A stretch of DNA of 39,684 nucleotides. It comes from Anaerolineae bacterium (GTDB taxonomy: Bacteria; Chloroflexota; Anaerolineae; Aggregatilineales; Phototrophicaceae). Under the pieces are notes generated by a model. The model made no database searches and was not told where the DNA came from. It worked only from the letters and a program-made list of their open reading frames with translations. Position numbers and translations under genes: made by a program. The DNA is taken from contig JALOOI010000041.1 of NCBI GenBank assembly GCA_025454495.1, positions 1-39,684 of the forward strand, read 5' to 3'. Shown here piece after piece: positions 6,634 to 13,278 of the stretch (position 1 is the first letter of the stretch; the number at the start of each line of letters is the position of its first letter).

Positions 6634-9171
6634 ATGGTAGAAGCACCCAAACAGGTTACGATTGTCATTGACGGCAAGAGCTATGCGATGCCCGCCGGCA
6701 GTAATCTGGTGGATGTCGCCAAATGGCACGCCGGCAATGATATTCCGGTCTTTTGTTATCACCCCAAGATGGAGCCGGTGGGCATGTGCCGCATGTGCGT
6801 CGTCGAAATGGGGACCGAAGAAGTAGACCGCGCCACCGGCCAGCCGGTGCTGGATGAGCAGGGGCAGCCGAAGGTGCGCTGGATGCCCAAATTGCAAACC
6901 GCCTGCACGCAGCGCGTCAGCGCCGGGATGCACATCCGCACCAGCACCCCGCAGGTGACGGCCGCCCGCCAGAACGTGATTGAGTTTCTGCTCACCAGCC
7001 ACCCGCTGGATTGCCCCATCTGCGATAAGGGCGGCGAATGCCCGCTGCAAAACCTGACCATGGCGCACGGCCCCGGCGGCAGCCGCATGGCCTTCAGCGA
7101 TAAACTGAAGCTGGATAAGCATGTGCCCCTGGGCGACCTCATCTACCTGGATGAAGAACGCTGCATTCAGTGTGCCCGCTGCGTGCGCTTTCAGGAAGAG
7201 ATCGTCGGCGATGATGTGCTGGCCTTCCATGAGCGCGGCCGCACCCTGCAAATCATCACCAACAGCGACCCCGGCTTTGACACCTATTTCAGCGGCAACA
7301 CCACCGATATTTGCCCGGTGGGGGCCCTCACCACGGCCGATTTCCGCTTTGGGGCGCGGCCCTGGGAACTGACGGAAGTGCCGAGCATCTGCCCGCACGA
7401 TGCCGCCGGTTCCAACATCAGCCTGTCCACCCGGCTGGATCGTGATTTTGGCGGCAAAGCGCTCATCAAACGGGTGATGCCGCGCCAGAATGAATACGTC
7501 AATGAAATCTGGATCAGCGATAAAACGCGCTTCGGGCATCATTTCACCCGCAGCGAAGACCGGCTGCTGTACCCCCTGGCCCGGCGCGGTGACGCGCTCA
7601 AACAATCGGTGTGGAAAGAAATTTTCCCGCAGATTGCCGACGTGCTGAAGGGCGCACAGGGCAGCATCGCCGCGCTGGCCGGCGGGGCCATCACCACGGA
7701 AGACCTGTGGGAACTGCGCGGGCTGGTGCAGGGCCTGGGCGGCACGCGCCTGGGGGCCTGGCCGCCCACCCATGCCGGGGCGGATCTCATCGCGCAGGTG
7801 GGCGTGGGCAAAGGGACGAACCTGGGCAGCCTGGGCAGGGGCGATGCCGTGCTGGTGATCGCCAGTGACCTGGAAGAAGAAGTGCCCATGTGGCGGCTGC
7901 GCCTGAAGCAGGCGCAGGATCGCGGGGCGTACCTGGTGGTGGCCGGGGCCCGGCCCACCCGCCTGGAAGATTTTGCCGCCCGCAAAGATTTTCATGGTAA
8001 ACCCGTCAGCGGGGCCGTGCTGCGCTATGCCCCCGGCGCAGCGGCCCATGTGCTGCACGAACTGGACAGCCGCTACCCCGAAATCGCGCAGAAGCTGGCC
8101 GGCGCGACCAATCTGGTCATCGTGGCCGGGGCGGACGGGCTGACGCTGGACGGCAGCCGCGCCCTGATGCAGGCGGCGGCCAATTTCCTCATCAACACCG
8201 GGCATGTGGGCAAGCCCAACAACGGCCTGCTGTCGCCGCTGCCGGGGCCCAATGGCCTGGGGCTGCATTACCTGGGCTACACGCCCGAAGCCACGCAGGA
8301 CATCATCGCTAACCCGCCCCGCGTGCTGATCGTGGCGCAGGCGGAACCGGCGGAAGATGACCCGGCCGCGGCGGAGTGGCTGAGCCAGGTGGAAACGGTG
8401 ATTACGCTCAGCCTGTTCCCGGATAAAACCACCGACTATGCCCGCTTTGCGCTGCCCATTCAGAGCTTCGCCGAGCGCGATGGCACGTTCATCAACGGGG
8501 AACGCCGGGTGCAGCGCTTTTACACCGCGCAGGGCCCCCTGGGCGAAGCCCTGCCGGCGTGGAAAGTGATCGCCGGCCTGCGCGAAGCCCTGGGCCAGCG
8601 CCGTGCGCCGCTGTCGGCAGCCGCGGTGATGCTGGAAGTGTCGCAGCAGGTGAGCGCTTTCGCCGGCATCACCTACAAAGAACTGGCGAAGATCGAAAAG
8701 CAGTTCCCGGATGTGGGCGGGGCCGACCTGTACTATGGCGGCACGGCCTACCAGAATAAGGGCGGGGTGGGGGTGCAGCTTGCCACCGCCGCCGACCAGG
8801 GCGACACGGTGGCCGTGGGCGCGGTGACGCTGCCGGCGCTGCCGACGGCGGCCGAAGGGCACCTGCTGGCCCTGCCGGCCACGCGCCTGTACAACCGCCA
8901 GAATGTGTTTAAACCGAGCGCTCTGGTGCATCCGCGGGTGCTGGTGCCGTATGTCACCCTGCATGAAGCCGATGCGCAGCGCCTGGGCATCGCGCACGGG
9001 GATGTGGTGGCCGTGGCTTTTGCGGGCGGTTCCGTCCGCGTGCGGGCCAGCGTCCATGACGCGGTGCCGGCCGGCACGGTGATCCTGCCGCGCCACCTGA
9101 CCGCCACCCCCACACCGCTGGCCCCGGTCAGTGTGACGATCCAGAAAGTGCTGGAGCCGGTGCTGGCCTGA
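6634..9171 (+). CDS. nuoG: NADH-quinone oxidoreductase subunit G
   Basis: NuoG is the large iron-sulfur subunit of the peripheral arm. Of its 845 residues, the N-terminal part shows the [2Fe-2S] N1b ligands C41, C52, C55 and C91. It also shows the N5 ligands H123, C127, C130 and C136 (HPLDCPICDKGGECPLQ), and the N4 ligands C177, C180, C183 and C227. The rest is a molybdopterin-oxidoreductase-like domain with a C-terminal dinucleotide-binding-type part that binds no cofactor in complex I. The site that holds cluster N7 in E. coli-type NuoG reads SICPHDAAGSNI. One cysteine (C253) remains and the others are gone, as in mitochondrial-type proteins. GCGGAGGA precedes the ATG. Confidence 0.97.
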   Translation: MVEAPKQVTIVIDGKSYAMPAGSNLVDVAKWHAGNDIPVFCYHPKMEPVGMCRMCVVEMGTEEVDRATGQPVLDEQGQPKVRWMPKLQTACTQRVSAGMHIRTSTPQVTAARQNVIEFLLTSHPLDCPICDKGGECPLQNLTMAHGPGGSRMAFSDKLKLDKHVPLGDLIYLDEERCIQCARCVRFQEEIVGDDVLAFHERGRTLQIITNSDPGFDTYFSGNTTDICPVGALTTADFRFGARPWELTEVPSICPHDAAGSNISLSTRLDRDFGGKALIKRVMPRQNEYVNEIWISDKTRFGHHFTRSEDRLLYPLARRGDALKQSVWKEIFPQIADVLKGAQGSIAALAGGAITTEDLWELRGLVQGLGGTRLGAWPPTHAGADLIAQVGVGKGTNLGSLGRGDAVLVIASDLEEEVPMWRLRLKQAQDRGAYLVVAGARPTRLEDFAARKDFHGKPVSGAVLRYAPGAAAHVLHELDSRYPEIAQKLAGATNLVIVAGADGLTLDGSRALMQAAANFLINTGHVGKPNNGLLSPLPGPNGLGLHYLGYTPEATQDIIANPPRVLIVAQAEPAEDDPAAAEWLSQVETVITLSLFPDKTTDYARFALPIQSFAERDGTFINGERRVQRFYTAQGPLGEALPAWKVIAGLREALGQRRAPLSAAAVMLEVSQQVSAFAGITYKELAKIEKQFPDVGGADLYYGGTAYQNKGGVGVQLATAADQGDTVAVGAVTLPALPTAAEGHLLALPATRLYNRQNVFKPSALVHPRVLVPYVTLHEADAQRLGIAHGDVVAVAFAGGSVRVRASVHDAVPAGTVILPRHLTATPTPLAPVSVTIQKVLEPVLA

Positions 9172-9180
9172 TTGAATGTA

Positions 9181-9205
9181 TCGGGGGCGGGCCGCCTGCC
9201 CCCGA
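9181..9205 (+). other. Intergenic hairpin nuoG/nuoH
   Basis: TCGGGGGCGG (9181-9190) pairs with CTGCCCCCGA (9196-9205) over ten positions including one G-U, with a 5-nt loop. It lies ten bases after the nuoG stop. TTGTGAGTG follows, so it lacks a terminator tail. Confidence 0.6.
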
Positions 9206-9230
9206 TTGTGAGTGATAAAGGTGAAGCGTG

Positions 9231-10748
9231 ATGAACAGACGGGTTCTCATCGGGGGCGGTATCGCCGTAGCAGTCCTGCTGCTGCTGGGACTGGTTGTCA
9301 GCAACATCCAGAATATCATCAACTGGCTGGGCGGCGCGATTGATTTTATCCTCAATCCGCAGGCACGCATCCAGACCGTGATTTTGTGTTCTCAGTCGGA
9401 CGGCTGCCGCCTGCTGCATCCGATTCTTTTCGGCATCATCTTTGTGCTGGTCATCGTCACCGGCTTTGCCTATACCACCCTGCTGGAACGCAAGCTGATC
9501 GCCTGGTTTCAGCAGCGCACGGGGCCCAATCGCGTGGGGCCGGGTGGTTTTATGCAGCCGGCGGCCGATGCGGTGAAGCTGATCTTCAAAGAAGACATCA
9601 TCCCGGACAAAGTGGATAAATTCGTCTACTACCTGGCCCCGATGATGAAAGTGGTGCCGGTGCTGATCGTGCTGGCGGTGGTGCCCCTGGGGCCGGATAT
9701 TATCATCCCCTGGTTCGATGGCAACTGGTACCAGGTGCCGCTGGGCCTGGCCGATGTGAACGTGGGCATTCTGTGGCTGCTGGGCATCACCAGCCTGGCG
9801 ACCTATGGCATCGTGCTGGCCGGCTGGTCGAGCAATAACAAATATGCCATGCTCGGCGGGCTGCGGGCCTCGGCGCAGATGATTAGCTACGAGCTGAGCC
9901 TGGGGCTGACCATGGCCGTGCCGGTGATGATCGTGGGCAGCATGAGCCTGGGCGACATCATCAACGCGCAGCGCAATGTGTGGGACTGGTTCGTGTTCCA
10001 GAACCCGCTGGCGGCGGGCGTGCTCATCATCGCCCTCTTTGCCGAAGTCAGCCGGTCGCCCTTTGACCTGCCGGAAGCCGAGCAGGAACTGACCGCCGGC
10101 TTCATGACGGAATACAGCGGCATGAAATTCGCCATGTTCATGATGGCCGAATACATCGGCATGATTGGCGTAGGCGTGATCGCCTCGGCGCTGTTCTTCG
10201 GCGGTTTCCACATCATCCCGGTGGATGGCGTGCCCATCCTGGGGCCGCTGTTCATGATCCTGAAAGTGGTCGTCTTCCTGGCGATCTTCATCTGGGTGCG
10301 GGCCACGCTGCCGCGCATTCGCTATGACCGGCTGATGCAGTTCGGCTGGAAAGTGCTGCTGCCGCTGGCGCTGCTCTCGGTGGCGTGGACGGCCGTGGCG
10401 GTGGTGATTGGCGATGTTTCTGGCAGCCCCATCGTGTATGGCGTGGTGTCCGGCATTTTCTTCCTGCTGGTGGTGGTGGGTGGCTACTTCTTCCTGCGCA
10501 GCAGCGGCGACCCGGTGGCCCCGGCCGAACCTGACCTGGCCGATGACCCCATCATCACCGGGGAACGGCGCGGCGCGGCCTGGGTGGCGCTGAACATGGT
10601 CGGCGGGCTGGTCTCCATCCCCTTCACGCTGGTGAGTGGCATCAACAATGCGCTGAAGGGCGCGGAACAACTGGCACAGCCCGGCAGCGACAGCCGGGCC
10701 ATTGAACCTGTCACCGGGCAATCTGTCACCCGCGGCAGCGGCGATTAA
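9231..10748 (+). CDS. nuoH: NADH-quinone oxidoreductase subunit H
   Basis: NuoH anchors the peripheral arm and lines the quinone tunnel. The family signatures are ERKLIAWFQQRTGPNRVGP from residue 86 and AEVSRSPFDLPEAEQELTAG in the middle. The protein is 505 residues, longer than the usual 325-430. About 50 extra N-terminal residues include one added hydrophobic segment (about 5-25). The C-terminus has an added hydrophobic segment (YGVVSGIFFLLVVVGGYFF) and a soluble or amphipathic tail. A GTG three bases upstream (9228) is an alternative start, and AAAGGTG at 9217-9223 serves either. Confidence 0.96.
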   Translation: MNRRVLIGGGIAVAVLLLLGLVVSNIQNIINWLGGAIDFILNPQARIQTVILCSQSDGCRLLHPILFGIIFVLVIVTGFAYTTLLERKLIAWFQQRTGPNRVGPGGFMQPAADAVKLIFKEDIIPDKVDKFVYYLAPMMKVVPVLIVLAVVPLGPDIIIPWFDGNWYQVPLGLADVNVGILWLLGITSLATYGIVLAGWSSNNKYAMLGGLRASAQMISYELSLGLTMAVPVMIVGSMSLGDIINAQRNVWDWFVFQNPLAAGVLIIALFAEVSRSPFDLPEAEQELTAGFMTEYSGMKFAMFMMAEYIGMIGVGVIASALFFGGFHIIPVDGVPILGPLFMILKVVVFLAIFIWVRATLPRIRYDRLMQFGWKVLLPLALLSVAWTAVAVVIGDVSGSPIVYGVVSGIFFLLVVVGGYFFLRSSGDPVAPAEPDLADDPIITGERRGAAWVALNMVGGLVSIPFTLVSGINNALKGAEQLAQPGSDSRAIEPVTGQSVTRGSGD

Positions 10749-10785
10749 GCGATCTGGCTGGCACACGGACTGAGGAGACAATGGG

Positions 10786-11280
10786 ATGAATATCATCAGG
10801 GGTTTTAGCACCACCTTCAAACATCTGCTGGAAGAATCGGTGACGATGCAGTACCCGGAGCAGATGCGCCCGTTCCAGACGCGCTTTAAGGGGCGGCATC
10901 ACCTGCGCCGCTATGACAACGGCATGGAAAAATGCATCGGCTGTGCCCTGTGCGCCGCCGCCTGCCCGGCCGATGCCATCTGGGTGGAGGCCGCCGAGAA
11001 CAAGGATGAGGCGCGGTACAGCCCCGGCGAGCGTTACGCCAAAACCTATGAAATCAACATGCTGCGCTGCATCTTTTGCGGCTACTGCGAAGATGCCTGC
11101 CCCACCCAGGCCATTGAACTGGGGCACGAGCATGAACTGAGCTTCACCGACCGGCGCGATGCCATCTTCACCAAAGAGATGCTCATTGACCCGGTGCCGG
11201 CCGGCGGGCAAGACACCCCGCAGCAGGTGGAGCCGCATACGTTTGACCGGGCCATCCCGGATATGCCGGATCCGAAATAG
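10786..11280 (+). CDS. nuoI: NADH-quinone oxidoreductase subunit I
   Basis: NuoI holds the [4Fe-4S] clusters N6a and N6b, which relay electrons to N2 in NuoB. The ligand motifs are C50-C53-C56 with C60 (CIGCALCAAACP) and C95-C98-C101 with C105 (CIFCGYCEDACP). The protein has 164 residues, with an N-terminal amphipathic stretch that contacts the membrane arm. TGAGGAG precedes the ATG. It is the last gene of the first transcription unit, as a terminator follows. Confidence 0.97.
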   Translation: MNIIRGFSTTFKHLLEESVTMQYPEQMRPFQTRFKGRHHLRRYDNGMEKCIGCALCAAACPADAIWVEAAENKDEARYSPGERYAKTYEINMLRCIFCGYCEDACPTQAIELGHEHELSFTDRRDAIFTKEMLIDPVPAGGQDTPQQVEPHTFDRAIPDMPDPK

Positions 11281-11314
11281 CCGTTAGCAGTCACAGACCG
11301 GGGGGGAACAGCGG

Positions 11315-11338
11315 GGGCGCAGCGAACTGCGCCCTTTT
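11315..11338 (+). terminator. Intrinsic terminator after nuoI
   Basis: GGGCGCAG (11315-11322) and CTGCGCCC (11327-11334) form a perfect 8-bp stem with a CGAA loop, followed by TTTT. It lies 34 bases after the nuoI stop and before a promoter for nuoJ. A second T-rich stretch (CTTTTTTGCC) follows at about 11350-11361. It divides the complex I locus into nuoA-I and nuoJ-N. Confidence 0.75.
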
Positions 11339-11389
11339 GGTGCCTTCTGCGCTTTTTTGCCCCGCCTGCTACCGCGATGATGAATCGTT

Positions 11390-11418
11390 TTGAAGTCTGA
11401 CCGGCTTTGTGCTAAACT
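11390..11418 (+). promoter_or_regulatory. Promoter of nuoJ-N operon, extended -10
   Basis: TTGAAG at 11390-11395, a 17-bp spacer and TAAACT at 11413-11418, preceded by TGC, form a sigma-70-type promoter. The element closely matches the one before nuoA (381-409), including GTGCTAA around the -10 box. It sits between the nuoI terminator and the nuoJ ATG, giving a leader of about 33 nt. Confidence 0.65.
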
Positions 11419-11457
11419 TCACGTGCTTCATTTTCTGAGAACGATAGGACTGGACTG

Positions 11458-12921
11458 ATGGGAGTGGACGTTCTCCTTTTCCTCGTAGTGGGGGCGCTGG
11501 CAGTTGGCTGTGCCATTGGGATGCTCATCAGCGACAATGCCGTCCACAGTGCGCTGTTCCTGATTGCGAACTTTGGCTGTGTGGCCTTCATGTACCTGAT
11601 GCTGGATGCACCCTTTATTGCCATGGTGCAAATTGCGGTGTATGCCGGCGCGATTATGGTGTTGTTCCTGTTCGTGATTATGCTGCTGGGCGCGGAACAA
11701 TCCCACGATACCACCACCGTCACTTTTCGCTGGCTGACGGGCGCGGCGACCATCCTGGGCGCGTCGCTGCTGTTTGCCCTGGGGCTGCCGCTGGTCATTG
11801 GTGGCTTTCAACTGCCGGAGACGGCCGGGCGCGCGCCGCTGCTGCGCGTGGTGAATGCCGGCGTATCGCTGGTACGCACCCAGGAGATCGCCCCGGCGGA
11901 GCCGGCCGCGGCCGCCACGGCCGATCCCGCCGCCACTGCCGAAGCCCCGGCCGCCGCGCCGGCGGAGGTGGTGCGCTTCTCCGGCGAGGTGCAGGTGACG
12001 CTCACCGGCGGCAGCCTCAGCGAGCCGCTGGTGCTGAACAATGTGCCCTTTGGCGAGGCGACCGATTTCTTCGATGTGCCGGCGGGCGATTACACCGTGC
12101 AACTGCTGCGCCAGGAAGATGGCCAGATCATGGCGGCTCCTTACCCGCTGACGCTGGCCGCGGACAGCGTGACCACGCTCACCCTGTTCGGGGAATATGA
12201 TTTTGAAGCGCGTAAACTGCTGAAGCTGGTGCCGGTGGCCAACAGCCTGGCGCAGGTGGGCAACGATGAAGGCCGCTTCATCCTCTTTAACGCCTACACG
12301 CCGCAAACGCTCAGCTTCATTGATCTGGGGCCGGATCAGGCGATCAATACCACCACCCGCGACGGCGCAACGGTGCTGCTGGATACGGTCATCGCGGCGG
12401 ACATCGCCTTTGAAGGCGCGCCGGTGACGGGCACCTACCGCGAAGGCACCTACAGCCTGGCGCTCATCAACAGTGATCTGGAAATCATCCACCGGCTGGA
12501 TAATTACACCATCACGGCCGATACCGAAAAGACGCTGCTGCTGATGCCCGATGGCGAACAGCCGGTGCCGGCCGATGCCGACCCCGACAGCGGCGGTATA
12601 CAGTTCCCGGCTGGCTTCACCTTCCGGTCAACCGTTTTACCGGGGCTGGTGTTCGATACCGAGCCGAGCTTTGGCAGCCCCCTGGGGATCGGGCGTATCC
12701 TGTTCACGGTGTATTTGCTGCCGGTGAACCTGGTGGGGCTGCTGCTGCTGGTGGCGCTGGTGGGGGTCATTGTCATCAGCCGGCCCTCCGGCGAAAAGCA
12801 GGAACGGCGGGCCAACATACGCCGCCGTGTGAGTCGTCCGCTGGTGAATGTGATCGCTCAGCAAACCGGCGGCGAAGTAACCACAGAAACGCCAAAATTG
12901 GGTTCGGGTGACGGGTCATAA
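11458..12921 (+). CDS. nuoJ: NuoJ with large DUF4397-like insertion
   Basis: NuoJ is a membrane-arm subunit of complex I. It is normally 165-200 residues with five helices, but here it has 487. Helices 1-4 are at about 3-24, 30-49, 53-78 and 93-116. The conserved helix-3 stretch VYAGAIMVLFLFVIMLL (61-77) is intact. Helix 5 (about 412-441) has the usual LPVNLVGLLLLVALVG ending. Between helices 4 and 5 lies an in-frame insertion of about 290 residues. It consists of a Pro/Ala/Glu linker (145-170) and two beta-rich repeats (about 172-245 and 255-363) resembling DUF4397. That likeness rests on PFGEATDFFDVPAGDYTVQL and a later GTYSLALIN pattern. In E. coli topology the helix 4-5 loop is periplasmic, so the insert should be outside. 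A C-terminal tail of about 45 residues is basic at first. The reading frame is continuous. Confidence 0.9.
   Translation: MGVDVLLFLVVGALAVGCAIGMLISDNAVHSALFLIANFGCVAFMYLMLDAPFIAMVQIAVYAGAIMVLFLFVIMLLGAEQSHDTTTVTFRWLTGAATILGASLLFALGLPLVIGGFQLPETAGRAPLLRVVNAGVSLVRTQEIAPAEPAAAATADPAATAEAPAAAPAEVVRFSGEVQVTLTGGSLSEPLVLNNVPFGEATDFFDVPAGDYTVQLLRQEDGQIMAAPYPLTLAADSVTTLTLFGEYDFEARKLLKLVPVANSLAQVGNDEGRFILFNAYTPQTLSFIDLGPDQAINTTTRDGATVLLDTVIAADIAFEGAPVTGTYREGTYSLALINSDLEIIHRLDNYTITADTEKTLLLMPDGEQPVPADADPDSGGIQFPAGFTFRSTVLPGLVFDTEPSFGSPLGIGRILFTVYLLPVNLVGLLLLVALVGVIVISRPSGEKQERRANIRRRVSRPLVNVIAQQTGGEVTTETPKLGSGDGS
11890..12582 (+). other. Insertion domain within NuoJ (DUF4397-like)
   Basis: This part of nuoJ encodes residues about 145-375, absent from ordinary NuoJ. 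It opens with an Ala/Pro/Glu-rich low-complexity linker. Two similar modules follow, each a run of alternating hydrophobic strands with a G-x-Y-[TS]-[VL]-x-L core (GDYTVQLL and GTYSLALI). Each is followed by a hydrophilic turn and a T/L-rich strand (VTTLTLFGE; EKTLLLMP). This is the layout of DUF4397 domains found on secreted or cell-wall proteins. The assignment is by eye. Confidence 0.65.
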
Positions 12922-12928
12922 GCTGCGT

Positions 12929-12956
12929 CTGCCGGGCGATGTGTGGGCCCCGGCAG
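12929..12956 (+). other. Intergenic hairpin nuoJ/nuoK
   Basis: CTGCCGGG (12929-12936) is perfectly complementary to CCCGGCAG (12949-12956) with a 12-nt loop. The right arm runs almost into the nuoK ribosome binding site (GGAAGGGAGA from 12956), so folding could restrict translation of nuoK. No T-tract follows. Confidence 0.5.
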
Positions 12957-12969
12957 GAAGGGAGATTGT

Positions 12970-13275
12970 ATGAATGTTCCGGTAGAAGCCTTCGTCATCC
13001 TCAGCATGGTGCTGTTCACCCTGGGGGCGATGGGCGTGATGCTGCGGAAAAATGCCATCCTGGTCTTTATGTCGGTGGAGCTGATGTTGAATGCCGCCAA
13101 CCTGGCGCTGGTGGCGTTTGCAAAACAGTGGAACGACATCGGCGGGCATACCTTTGTCTTTTTCGTCATGACGGTGGCCGCCGCCGAAGTGGCCATCGGG
13201 CTGGCGCTGATTGTGGCGATCTTCCGTCATAAACAGAGCATCAATATTGACGATCTGCACCAGATGGAAGGCTAG
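12970..13275 (+). CDS. nuoK: NADH-quinone oxidoreductase subunit K
   Basis: NuoK is a three-helix proton-path subunit of the membrane arm, homologous to MrpC. The 101-residue protein has the two membrane glutamates E37 (SVELMLNAANL) and E73 (AAAEVAIGLAL) needed for proton transfer. The ATG at 12970 is preceded by GGAAGGGAGA, an excellent ribosome binding site. A GTG at 12943 in frame would add nine residues that match nothing in the family. It ends four bases before nuoL. Confidence 0.97.
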   Translation: MNVPVEAFVILSMVLFTLGAMGVMLRKNAILVFMSVELMLNAANLALVAFAKQWNDIGGHTFVFFVMTVAAAEVAIGLALIVAIFRHKQSINIDDLHQMEG

Positions 13276-13278
13276 GCG

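Noticed and set aside
11890-12582. NuoJ insertion as an assembly chimera or separate gene
   Set aside because: The frame is continuous on both sides, base composition matches the flanks and helix 5 resumes exactly where expected. No internal stop, start signal or repeat junction is seen.
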